DNA from: Sacculina carcini
Lineage: Eukaryota > Arthropoda > Thecostraca > Sacculinidae
Reading direction: 5' to 3'
Assembly: GCA_916048095.2 (NCBI GenBank)
Contig: OU696593.1
Span: forward strand, 2,848,001 to 2,912,000
DNA length: 64,000 bases
Shown here: positions 20,555-30,530 of the stretch, piece after piece
How the letters are laid out: each line of letters begins with the position of its first letter
Position numbering within the stretch: the stretch's first letter is position 1
Position numbers and translations under genes: made by a program
The notes under the pieces: model-generated
The model's input: only the letters and a program-made list of their open reading frames with translations
Database searches by the model: none
What the model was told of the DNA's origin: nothing

Positions 20555-23428
20555 TCATTTATACATGAGAGTCTTTCTCAACTTTACCTTAAACGTTTTT
20601 ATACTAGGACAGTTTTTTAGTGTAATGTCCAAATTATTCCAGAGTGAGGGACCTCTGACGAAAAAATTGAATTGTCTACAACGAGTTCTGGGAAAGGTAA
20701 TGAAGAACTTCTCTGGGTGTCTGCGGTTAATTTTGAAGTGAAAGCTAAGATTTTTCGGAATGTTCCCCTTGTGAATTTTGTACATAAGGCATCCAATGTT
20801 GAGCTGCACCAATTCATCAAATAATAATAGACTGTACTTTTTCCGTAAAGGTTCAGTAGTCTCAGAGTGTTTCAGACAACCGATGGATCTTATAATTCTT
20901 TTTTGCAGAGTTGTGATACATTTTATGGAATGTTTGTACGTAGAGCCCCATGTCTCATCACAGTAATTTAGAACAGGTTGAACCAGTGTTTTGTAGACAG
21001 TTATAGATGTTTGTTCATTCAGTGATTGCCTGATTTTCCTGATAAAAAAAGCAAGTTTGGCTAATTTGGAGGTTTGCATTTTAATTTGAGGCTTCCAGCT
21101 TAGATCTCTATCTATATACACTCCCAGGAATTTTGCCTCATTCAGTTGTTTGATTTGCACTGAGTTTATTTCGAGCGGCAATTTCGTATCAGTTTTTGTT
21201 TTGCTGAAAACTACTGAAACCGTTTTTTCAACGTTTAGAGTAAGCTTATTAACATTAAGCCAGGTTACCAAGGTATTCAAATTTTCGGTGATGGTTCGTC
21301 TGAGTACACACATGTCTGAGCCTGAGAAAAATAATGTGGTGTCATCTGCAAACAGAACTCTTTTGCAATTCATTGGCACTTGAAAAAGGTCATTTATGTA
21401 TATGATGAAGAGTTTAGGTCCCAAAATCGATCCTTGAGGAACACCACAAGCAATGTCCATGACTTCAGAGTAAGTTTTTGAATTATTGAAACACACAGTT
21501 TGTTTACGAGATTCGAGGTAGCTAGTCAGCCATTTGTGACCTTGTCCCCTAATTCCGTACTGTTCGAGCTTTTTGAGAAGAATTTTGTGGTTTACCGTAT
21601 CGAAGGCTTTTTTTAGATCAACAAACACCCCTACAGTTATGAGCTTTTTGTCGATGGCATCAGTAATATAATTTAGTGCGTCCAGAAGAGCATGATTTAC
21701 ACTCTTTCCTGACTGGAATCCATACTGACATTGGTCGATGATAGAAAATTTTTTCAAGAAGTCGCTCAATCGTTTGTCAAAGACTTTTTCTAAGATCTTT
21801 GAAAACTGTGATAGTAGTGATATCGGCCTATAATTTGTGAACAATGTTTTGTCGCCATTTTTAAAAATCGGAACAACTTTGGAAATTTTCATTTTTTCTG
21901 GAAATATCCCTTGGCTCAAAGATTGGTTAATTATATACTCTAAAGGTTCTAAAATGAAATCACAAGATAGTTTGACAATTTTCATGTTAAGGCCATAGTA
22001 ATCGTAGGAGTTTTTGCTGGCGCTCAATTTAATGATATTCCGAATTTCATTTCTATCAGTTGGTCGAACAAACATTGTGTTTTCATTTATGTGGATACTT
22101 TGCGGTAATTGTTTCGAATGTATAGGTATTTTCGATTCTAATTCTCTCCCAATGTTGACGAAGAAATTGTTGAAACCATCAGCTATGTCTTTTTCACCTT
22201 TTATTAAGCAGTTGTTATGTTTAAAGGTGTCAGGCTGCTCAGCTCTGTTCTTCTTTTTGAGGACATCATTTATTGTATCCCATGTTTTCTTCATGTTGTG
22301 TTTGTACTCTATCATCTTTTCTTCATAATAGCGACGCTTAGCGAGATGCAATAAACTGGTTAGCCTGTTTCTATAATTTTTGTAAACGGGTTGTATATCA
22401 GGGTTCCGAATGCACTGATTATATAGCCTCAGTTTTCGTTTACAAGAGGTTTTTAGACCTTTAGTGAGCCAAGGCTGGTTTTTTGTTCGGCTGTATGTTA
22501 CTTCTTTCATGGGGAAACATTCATCAGTTAACTTTAAAAAAATTCCTAAAAAACAATCGAAAGAGGAGTTAGCATCCTCGCACTTCACGGACTGCCAATC
22601 ATAGTTGCGCAACAAATAGCAAAACTTCTCCTGTTGTACGTGATTCATTTCCCGAAAATAAGCGCGTTTTCGCGATTGTATTTCGTTTTTTTGAAGATTT
22701 GCAATCACAAATATCGGTGTATGGTCACTTAAATCGTAACAGATCGTGCCTGCAATCAAGGTTTTATCCACTGAATTACAAAAAATGTTGTCGATTAATG
22801 TAGCAGAGTTTTGGGTTATCCTAGTTGGCGTTTTTATAAGCGGTAGAAAACCGAGACTGTACATAGCGTTCAGAAAGTGTATTGTATGCGTTTGTTCTAT
22901 GTTCAAAGTGTTAACGTTAAAATCGCCTAGTATGAAGCAATTTTTCGCGTTACAATTTTCAAACAGGTCCGACAAGTTGGCATTGAAGTCTTCTATACTG
23001 GATGAGGGCATCCTATAAACTGATGACACCACGACGCTTATATTTCCTACTTTACATTTTATAGTGACACATTCGTAGAGATTTTCAACTTTCTGTGTGC
23101 TTTCCAGTACCAGGACTGGATTGTAGACGTCCCGTGCGTACAAGGCTACGCCACCTCCCTTGCAATTTGTTCTGTGCAAAGAAAATAACTGATAACCATA
23201 AATTTGGAAATACTCTAGTGGAGTGTTATCATCGAACCATGTCTCTGTTACAGCAATTATGTCCACAACGGTTTCCAGGTCATTTAGAAACATCAGAACA
23301 TCGTCAAAATTTGCTCTCAGGCTTCTAGCATTTATATGGATTACAGAAAGCTTACTTTTGAAAGAAGCAGATTTTTGTTTAAAACTGTCCATAGTCATAA
23401 GTTCCGTACTCAGTGTTGAGCGTATCAC
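20555..23428 (-). CDS. Intact LINE ORF2: APE endonuclease and reverse transcriptase (Crack/Daphne-like, CR1 superfamily)
   Basis: A 957-residue uninterrupted protein. Endonuclease signatures: N33 in HINARSLRAN, E62 in AVTETWF, GDFN at 168-171 and SDH at 234-236. Linker, then RT: NYRPISLLSQFSKILEKVF (about 532-550), motif A VFVDLKKAFD (601-610), motif B CGVPQGSILGP (661-671) and catalytic FADD (693-696). The C-terminal region has LNYCDETWGSTYKHSI and PSLWNNLD. Length and motif order match a complete CR1-superfamily ORF2, and all visible catalytic positions are kept, so this copy may have been active recently. Clade placement (Crack or Daphne rather than CR1 proper) is from general resemblance. 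Its ORF1 is 23983-24822. Confidence 0.9.
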   Translation of the reverse strand: MIRSTLSTELMTMDSFKQKSASFKSKLSVIHINARSLRANFDDVLMFLNDLETVVDIIAVTETWFDDNTPLEYFQIYGYQLFSLHRTNCKGGGVALYARDVYNPVLVLESTQKVENLYECVTIKCKVGNISVVVSSVYRMPSSSIEDFNANLSDLFENCNAKNCFILGDFNVNTLNIEQTHTIHFLNAMYSLGFLPLIKTPTRITQNSATLIDNIFCNSVDKTLIAGTICYDLSDHTPIFVIANLQKNEIQSRKRAYFREMNHVQQEKFCYLLRNYDWQSVKCEDANSSFDCFLGIFLKLTDECFPMKEVTYSRTKNQPWLTKGLKTSCKRKLRLYNQCIRNPDIQPVYKNYRNRLTSLLHLAKRRYYEEKMIEYKHNMKKTWDTINDVLKKKNRAEQPDTFKHNNCLIKGEKDIADGFNNFFVNIGRELESKIPIHSKQLPQSIHINENTMFVRPTDRNEIRNIIKLSASKNSYDYYGLNMKIVKLSCDFILEPLEYIINQSLSQGIFPEKMKISKVVPIFKNGDKTLFTNYRPISLLSQFSKILEKVFDKRLSDFLKKFSIIDQCQYGFQSGKSVNHALLDALNYITDAIDKKLITVGVFVDLKKAFDTVNHKILLKKLEQYGIRGQGHKWLTSYLESRKQTVCFNNSKTYSEVMDIACGVPQGSILGPKLFIIYINDLFQVPMNCKRVLFADDTTLFFSGSDMCVLRRTITENLNTLVTWLNVNKLTLNVEKTVSVVFSKTKTDTKLPLEINSVQIKQLNEAKFLGVYIDRDLSWKPQIKMQTSKLAKLAFFIRKIRQSLNEQTSITVYKTLVQPVLNYCDETWGSTYKHSIKCITTLQKRIIRSIGCLKHSETTEPLRKKYSLLLFDELVQLNIGCLMYKIHKGNIPKNLSFHFKINRRHPEKFFITFPRTRCRQFNFFVRGPSLWNNLDITLKNCPSIKTFKVKLRKTLMYK

Positions 23429-23982
23429 ACATACTCATTTCATTAGATTCATCTACATCATCTCCGAAAAATTCGGTTAGCGGCTGGGGTGCGCCATTGT
23501 TTTCGGTATTCACAGTAGTTGACGTCAGTTAGGTTCCACAATATCGAGAGTGAAGTGAGCAGCTCAAGTTGATATTTTCCGGAATACATGAGACTGCGCA
23601 AGTTTAAGCAAAGTGAATGGTAAGGTGTAATGCATAGTTCGGGAGTTTGCATGTCCAATGCTACTTCAGTGGTAAATGAACCTGCACCGAAATGCGGTAC
23701 ACATTGAACGAAAGCAATCGCTGATACATAAACGCACAGGTCTTCGCTCATAGAAACGCACACATGCACCCACAGAAGCGCACATACACACACATACACA
23801 TACAAAAGCGCGCATTGAACGAAAACAGTCGCTAATACATGAACGCACAGGTCTTCGCTCATACATAACAAACGCACACATGCACTCACCAACAGAAGCG
23901 CACATACACACACACATACATACACATTACACAACCAGCTCCCATTCACTCACAACATATATACGGCTGAGAAAAAAAACAG
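23429..23982 (-). other. Inter-ORF region of the intact LINE
   Basis: About 550 bases between ORF1 and ORF2. It includes a duplicated AC-rich piece: the phrase gaacgcacaggtcttcgctc occurs near 23729-23751 and again near 23838-23861. No splice or RNA feature recognised. Open frames here are AC-rich artefacts. Confidence 0.5.
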
Positions 23983-24822
23983 TCACATACACATACCGGT
24001 GTCTGCCCGACTGGTTGACCGGGTCACTGGCCGGAATGTCCTGCCGCGATCAGCTGTTCTGGTGTAGAGTGACCGGCCGTCGCTACTGGCAGGGCGCCAA
24101 TCGGTGGTTGACCCGTCGTCTCTCTGTTCAGTCAGAGGTCGGGTCATTGATCCCGCCGGCCCGGTCTGACGCATGACGTCATCCAGCGATGAGACACGTA
24201 CTGCCCGCGCATTCTCGGATATTCGAATTTTGATATTTCCGAAATCTGACCAGGCTGCGTAAAGTTTTCCCGCTTTTTTCATTTGGCGAATCTCGTACAA
24301 AAGCTGGCTGTTGGCTGGCGTCAGATGCTCATTTATATATACTCTGTGAGGATCAAAGCTTCTGCCACCGTTTGGATTCAGTCTTTTAAGAGTTTTTTTT
24401 GCATTGAAGAACTCGGCTCGTTTTTTTACTCTTTCAAAGCGAATCAATAGAGGTCTAGATTTTCCTGGGGCAGCTCGGCCTAACCTGTGTGCAGCCTCAA
24501 TATCCTGAGAAGATATTGGGACACCCAGAGTATCAGCCACTTCTTCAACAATTTTGTCCAAGTTCTCACCTGGTTCCTCCTTGATTCCCGACACACACAG
24601 ATTTTGTCGTCGGGAGTATTGATCAAGGTCGTTCAGTCGCCGTTTCGTTTCGGTCAATTCGTCGCGTAACTTCGTTATTTCGGCATCTTTGGCTGCAACT
24701 GCTTCTTCAACTGCCGCTTTCACAGCCGGCACTACGATGAGGTCTCGTATCCTGCCAAGTACTTCCTCGTTTTGCAGACAGTGCATCATGCACTCCTGTA
24801 GTTCACTTGCGCTGATTGACAT
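23983..24822 (-). CDS. LINE ORF1: coiled coil plus RRM-like RNA-binding protein (L1-ORF1p-type)
   Basis: 279 residues. An N-terminal helical segment (about 30-72, VPAVKAAVEEAVAAKDAEIT followed by a heptad-like KLRDELTETKRRLNDLDQY) is a coiled coil. It leads into SRRQNLCVSGIKE, IVEEVADTLGV and IEAAHRLGR, then LLIRFERVKKRAEFFNAKK, VYINEHLTPANSQLLYEIRQ and KAGKLYAAWSDFGNIKIR. This is the transposase_22/L1-ORF1-like pattern found in CR1/Crack/Daphne ORF1 proteins, which trimerise and bind element RNA. It lies upstream of the intact ORF2 on the same strand. The C-terminal 60 residues are Ser/Arg/Thr-rich and non-conserved. Confidence 0.85.
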   Translation of the reverse strand: MSISASELQECMMHCLQNEEVLGRIRDLIVVPAVKAAVEEAVAAKDAEITKLRDELTETKRRLNDLDQYSRRQNLCVSGIKEEPGENLDKIVEEVADTLGVPISSQDIEAAHRLGRAAPGKSRPLLIRFERVKKRAEFFNAKKTLKRLNPNGGRSFDPHRVYINEHLTPANSQLLYEIRQMKKAGKLYAAWSDFGNIKIRISENARAVRVSSLDDVMRQTGPAGSMTRPLTEQRDDGSTTDWRPASSDGRSLYTRTADRGRTFRPVTRSTSRADTGMCM

Positions 24823-24839
24823 AGCTGCTCACTCACGCT

Positions 24840-25175
24840 CGAAAATCACAGGCTCATGTGACGGGACAAGGCACGTCCACTCAGTAACACGCACAGAAAT
24901 AGACTGTTATGAATAGTTAGATGCTTATATTTCGAGAATGAATGACTAAAATCGACAACCATGCTTAGATTTTTGACATAAGAGTCTAAGTAATGCTTAG
25001 CATTAGTGAGCGAGAGTTGGTCCATCCGTTTATGGGTATTTGCAGCGACGATACGATGGGCTATAAACAAAGAGATATGTTGGTATTATTTATGATAATA
25101 ATTATGATAGTGTGGTTCTCCAGACCAAATGCGCAAATGATAAAGGTTAAAGGCCTTAAGTGACAGCTGCTACAC
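24840..25175. other. Spacer between the LINE and the ATG9 upstream region
   Basis: Likely contains the 5' UTR of the minus-strand LINE near 24840-24900. Otherwise unique sequence, with no feature recognised. Confidence 0.4.
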
Positions 25176-25179
25176 GGGA

Positions 25180-25470
25180 AGAAGCCGAAGCTTATGAACA
25201 CACAGGTGTGTCCCGTGCAGCTCGATGCCAGCGCAGAACCGTTCTTCTACACGATATGGCGCCACAAGGACGGAAGACGTATTAAAGAGGGCCACCTCCC
25301 CAGAATGCATGGCACAACACATGACTGGTATCTGGTACCATTTACTGCTGGGTTGACAGGGGCTGTTGAATTGTAGAATTCGCCAAATGAAATTCTCCGC
25401 CCGGATTCGAGCCACGGACCTGCCTCTTGTGAGACGGGTGTGCTACCACTACACCACACAGTCCGAAAGC
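25180..25470 (-). mobile_element. tRNA-Val-like SINE upstream of ATG9
   Basis: The minus strand has box A TGGTGTAGTGGTAGCA (25441-25456) and box B GGCTCGAATCC (25403-25413). Between them the loop CTCACAA places CAC at the anticodon position, as in tRNA-Val(CAC). The acceptor ends do not pair well and there is a roughly 210-base non-tRNA body, so this is a SINE or tRNA-derived repeat, not a working tRNA gene. Confidence 0.65.
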
Positions 25471-25705
25471 ACAAATATATGAATACAAGCGAAATCCAAG
25501 CAGAGTATGTGAACAAGACGACATTTTTCTATTTGTTTGTGTGTTTGTGTGTCTTTTTTCGCTAGTCGGCTATGCCTGTCTGCTCGTCGAATCACCACAG
25601 GTAGCTTTGAGAGCTGCTTTTGTGCGTCCTTGTGACCACATACACACACACACACACACATACACATACAACGCTGAAGGCGAGGGCTTCGATGTGGGCG
25701 GGGTC

Positions 25706-25988
25706 ATGCCGGCGGGACAATACGAGCGGCTGAGTGGAGGCAATGTTCCGCCACACATTGAGTCCAGACCAGCCGCACAGCCTAGTCTACATCTGTCGTC
25801 GCTAGGTGGCGCCACGGTCGGCTATCAGAGCATAGCGCCAGTGTCGCGCGTGCAAACGCATTCACACGGCAATCAGCAACAGCAGCCACAAGCAGATGAC
25901 GCCGCCGCCAGCGTCGCATTCGTCTCTTCACGCACGCGCGTCGTGCCCGAGTCGGCGCATCTGCTGCACATAAGCGACCAGCCGCGCC
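25706..25988 (+). CDS. ATG9: ATG9 exon 1 (autophagy lipid scramblase, N-terminal cytosolic region)
   Basis: I choose the ATG at 25706 (G at -3) because it gives MPAGQYERLSGG, recalling the Y-x-RL start of animal ATG9 (human MAQFDTEYQRLEAS). The 94 residues are low in conservation, with a Gln run (HGNQQQQPQ), ending HLLHISDQPR, comparable to the LVHV segment before the conserved core of human ATG9A. The exon ends after one base of a codon at GCGCC|GTACGT, a good donor. Joining to 26647 restores the frame as QPRP-RWSHVVDLDSFF. The open frame continues upstream of 25706 without another good start. ATG9 trimers on Golgi-derived vesicles scramble lipids to grow the phagophore. Confidence 0.75.
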
Positions 25989-26586
25989 GTACGTACTGCT
26001 GCTGCTGCTATTATGATGATGATATTTGTTTTATTTGTATTGATATTGACATAATTGATTTTATTATCATTTATATTATTATTACTTGTATTTTTGTTGT
26101 TATTTGTATTAATGTATATGTATGTGTGTGAGTGAGTACTCACCTCTTTTTACTCAGTTATTTGTATAGCACAGGAGATGAGCTATGCTCGTGCTGTCCT
26201 GTCTCCAACCCACCCTAGTAACCTATCTCCCCTGAATTTCCCACTATTTTACATTATCCAATCTCTCTTGAAACTTTCCTACGCTGTTAACTCCTACAAT
26301 ATTCACCCCAATAACCGATTCCAGACATCAACACACATAAATACGTGTGCGTATATGTGTGTGTGGGGAGGTTATTATTATTTTAAATTAAAGGCAAGAC
26401 CAGTAGCATGGGAAGAGTGCAAGCACTATTACCACCCTAAGGTGGCTCCATGTGTACCGGAAGCGCCCAAAAGATTCAGAGAGAAAGAGAGTTCGAAAAG
26501 AAATGAATTCTAGAATGAGAGTTGTAAAAGAAAATAATAAATAAATAACAATAAATCATCCATCCGATAACACTCCATAATGACAA

Positions 26587-26620
<34 letters not shown>

Positions 26621-26646
26621 GCTGTTTGAACTCACGACACAAGCAG
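25989..26646 (+). other. ATG9: ATG9 intron 1
   Basis: Starts GTACGT and ends at a tandem acceptor AAGCAG (26641-26646) after a (TG)n tract. It carries a trinucleotide CTG run (25998-26007), A/T-rich sequence and the 200-bp interspersed repeat at 26370-26581. It is a phase 1 intron by the frames on both sides. Confidence 0.65.
26370..26581 (+). repeat. Interspersed 200-bp repeat, copy 2
   Basis: Second copy of 2690-2935, including tagcatgggaagagtgcaag, the CCACCCTAAGGTGG hairpin and ccgataacactccataatg. It lies within ATG9 intron 1. Confidence 0.6.
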
Positions 26647-26824
26647 CTCGCTGGAGTCACGTGGTCGATCTGGACTCATTCTTCTGGCGTGTGTATCAGT
26701 ACCATCAGCAACATGGCTGGACGTGTCTGTGTGTCCGCCAGTTGCTCGAGCTGGCGCAGTTTGTGTTTGTCGTCGCTTTCTCGCTGTTTCTCACCGCCTG
26801 CGTCAACTACGACCAACTGTTCCA
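26647..26824 (+). CDS. ATG9: ATG9 exon 2 (first conserved core and transmembrane helix)
   Basis: Translates as RWSHVVDLDSFFWRVYQYHQ, then QHGWTCLCVRQLLELAQFVF and VVAFSLFLTACVNYDQLFQ. It aligns without gaps to human ATG9A WHHIENLDLFFSRVYNLHQK, NGFTCMLIGEIFELMQFLFV and VAFTTFLVSCVDYDILFA, a region unique to ATG9. The hydrophobic run ELAQFVFVVAFSLFLTA is transmembrane helix 1. The donor is uncertain: CCA|GTGCGC at 26825 fits the end of similarity but is weak. No later ATG9 exon is recognisable downstream, so the next intron must exceed 37 kb or the gene is broken. Confidence 0.88.
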
Positions 26825-26833
26825 GTGCGCATT

Positions 26834-27089
26834 GACACACTGACACACTGACACATTGACACATTGTCATATTGACACATTGTCATATTGTCATATTGAC
26901 ACATTGACATGCTGACGTATTGAAACACTGACACATTGTCACATTAACATGCTGACACAATGTCACATTGAGACATTGACACATTGACATACTGACACAT
27001 TGATACACTGATACAATGACACATTGACATACTGACACAATGGCATATTGAAATACTGATACAATAACATACTGACACATTGACACACT
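26834..27089. repeat. 8-bp satellite, unit GACACATT
   Basis: About 32 uninterrupted 8-base steps with variants such as gtcatatt, gacatact and gacacaat; the phase never slips. It begins nine bases after the proposed ATG9 donor and ends beside a degenerate Helitron-like 5' end (gaatatcttttatatatgta). Confidence 0.9.
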
Positions 27090-30000
27090 GTTGTGAATAT
27101 CTTTTATATATGTACTAGCATTAAAACCCGCCCGTTGTGCGGAGGAATTCATAAAATGGAATTAATATTCATAAAAATTCATATTCCAAAAAAATATTCC
27201 GAATTAAAAAATAAAATGAAAACTCATCAGTGTCTTAATCAATAGAAAAGTCCAAGTGTGAATATTTTTATTTTTATTTTGACATAATATTTTCCCTCAA
27301 CCCGCCTCATATATAAATCCACCCATTGTGCGGAATAATTCAGAACACAAACACGTAACAAACAATGAACATTCTAGCATGTAAACCCGCCCGTCGTGCG
27401 AAACAGTGCATACTATTAAATTTGTATTCAATTTATAAGAGAAAAGGAATTTGAATTTAAAAAAGAGTGGAGTAAACCCATAAAAAGTCTAAATTTCTAT
27501 ACTTTCATATTTATTTTCACAAAATAGTTTGCCCAAACCGCCTAATATTTACACATGCCCGTCGTGCTGAATAATTCAGAACTCAGACACGAAACAATGA
27601 AAAATGACTACACTTTTTCATCATAATGTTTCCAAAATATTTTTATAACTTAACATCACCGTCTAGCATTGAAACCCACCAGTTGTGCGGAGCAATTCAT
27701 AAAATGAAATTCATATTTAATTCATAAACATATTGCAAATTAAAAAAGAAAACAGATATACTCATTAAAATCTTACTCAATTGAAAAGTCTAAATTTAAT
27801 TATTTTTATTTTTATTTTGACAACATATTTTCCTTTGAACCGCCTCATATTGAAACCCGCCCGTCGTGCTCAACAATTCATAGAATAAAATGCATATTCA
27901 ATCCATAGAATAAACTGTATAAAAATTAATAAGCAAATTTAACCTGTAAATACGTTCACCAATAAAAACTCTAAATGTGAATATTTTAATTATAAATTTG
28001 ACAAAATATTATCCCTTAATCCACCTCATATTTAAACCTACCCGTCGTGCGGAATAATTCAGAACACTAACACGTACAAAACAATGAAAATTCTAGCATG
28101 TAAACCCGCCCATCGTGCGAAACAGTTCATACTATTAAATTTGTATTCAATTCATGAGAGAAAATAAATATGAATTAATAAAGAAAAGATTAAACCCAAA
28201 AAATCCTATTTAAACCTACCCGTCGTGCTGAATAATTCAGAACTCTGACACAAAACAATGAAAAATGACTAATTTTTTTATCATAATGTTTTCAAAATAT
28301 ATTTATAACTCAACATCACCATCTAGCATTAAAACCCGCCCTTTGTGCAGAACAATAAATAAAGTAGAATGAATATTGGATAAATAAAAAATGATTAGAA
28401 ATTAGAATGTTTTAATTTTAGATGTGGCAAAATATTTTCCCTCGAACTGCCTCGTATTTAAACCCGCCCGTCGTGCGGAACTATAAATAGAATATAATGA
28501 ATCAAAAAGCAAAAAGCTTATCCAATAGAAAAATATAAATTTGTAAATTCTTGTTTTAATTATTGACGATGTTTTTCCCTCAACACTGCTCAAGTTCACA
28601 CCCATCCTTCGTGTGTAGTAATTCAGAAGTGTAACACTATCAAAACAATGAAACCTTCTGTCAGCTCTATAATTCCAGATTTATGCGTCCGCTAAAACAG
28701 CACATTCATATAGTTGGCATTGCATGATATTACAACCCATATCCTTATGCAACTTGAGCTTATGCAGCTTGAAATTAAACCAATTAAATTATACAGTAAA
28801 CTTCAGTAGTTAACTTTGTTCCCAGTAGTATTTTACCCGCCCGTCGTGCAGAACAATTGATGTGTAAATATTGAATACAATAAAGACTTTCTATTCAGTA
28901 TAGTGTAGCATTAATTAAACTGTACGCAATAAAACCACACCATCCATGCTTGGAGCTAATATGATGCATTCTTTATTGTGATTGGGCTTCAGTGAAATTT
29001 AATCGGTGTATATTCCTGTGTAATCGCAAGTGTGCATAATAGCTGTAAAATTGGTAATGTGCTTTTGACTTTACACCGCCGTAACTTCCTTCAGATACAC
29101 TTTGGAAAATTACAAACTATACCGTATTGTAGAAAACAAGATTTCTAGCACGATGGTATAATTTCTTCTTATGTGTAACAAATAGTTACTGAGAAATAGT
29201 AGAAAAATGAATTAATTTTAGTCGCCCGGTGTTCAAGTGTAATTTTGGATGTATTTGAGAATTTTGCCAATTCTACACGTTTTTTGTATCGTTTGTGGGT
29301 ATAAATTATAGCTTATCTTGTAGAACACGAAATTCTCTAAACAGTAATATATTCCTGTCTAATCGCAAGTGCGCATAATAGCTGTCAAATTGGCAACATG
29401 ACATTTTGACTTTACTCCGCCGTAACTTCCTTCAGATACACTTTGGAAAATTACAAATTATACCGTACTGTAGAACACATTTTTTTTAGCACGATGGTAT
29501 AATTTATTTTAATGTGTGACAAATAGTTCCTGAGAAATAGGTAGAAAAATGAATTAGTTTTAGTCACCCGGTGTTCAAGTGTAATTTTGGATGTATTTGA
29601 GAATTTTGTCAATTTTACACGTTTTTTGTATCACTTGTGGGTATAAATTATAACTTTTCTTGTAGAACACAAAATTATCTACACAATAGTATAATTTTTA
29701 TAGCTGTACCATTGCTGGTTTATGAGGAATAAATAGCGGAATATTGACCAAAATATTCACGTTTTTTGTGCTAATTTTGCCTTTTTGACTTTGTCATTTA
29801 CACTTCACACCGCCGTAACTTTTTTTTAATACACTTTGGAAAATTAAAAATTATACCGTGTTGTAGAAAACAAAATTCCCAGCATGATGGTATTATTTAT
29901 TCAGATGTGTGATAATTAGTTTTTGAGAAATAGAGAAAAAAGTATAGAAAATCGGACGCGTGGAGTTTAAATAAAATTTTCAATGTAGATTGAATTTTTT

Positions 30001-30338
30001 TCCATTTTACATGTTTTATATTCATTTTTAGGTATGAATTATAGTTTGTTGAGTAGAACAGATAATTTTCTACACAGTGGTATAATTTCTATAGTTGTAC
30101 CATTGCTAGTTTAGGAAGAGTAGTCTGCAGAATATTGACCAAAATTTTCGCATTTTCCAGGGTTCATCTTGTCTTTTCACCGCTATAATTTTTTTTGTTT
30201 TATTTTTAGAATTAAAAATTTAGCCTACAGTGTAGACAAGAAAATTTCCAACATGATGGTATAAATTTTCAGCGGGTACGCCAAGTGATGGCCGAGTAGC
30301 AGCTGATAGAAAATGGACCAAGAAGGGTGGGACAGACA

Positions 30339-30391
<53 letters not shown>

Positions 30392-30530
30392 GTAAGTAAC
30401 AGTTGTCAGTTGTCAGTTGTTGCGAGAGGACGTGTTTTTTCCGCTCCGTGGTTTTGTGGATTTTTGGAAGTTTTTTTACACCATTTTGGTGATGTAGTGG
30501 TGCGTGGGTGTCCGGTGGATGTTGTATGAT

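Noticed and set aside
25395-25465. A functional tRNA-Val(CAC) gene on the minus strand
   Set aside because: Same reason: stems are imperfect and it leads into a non-tRNA body.
27115-28860. CRISPR-like array of the gcccgtcgtgcgg motif
   Set aside because: Eukaryotic context, irregular spacing (about 60-380 bases), and the intervals are themselves related repeats.
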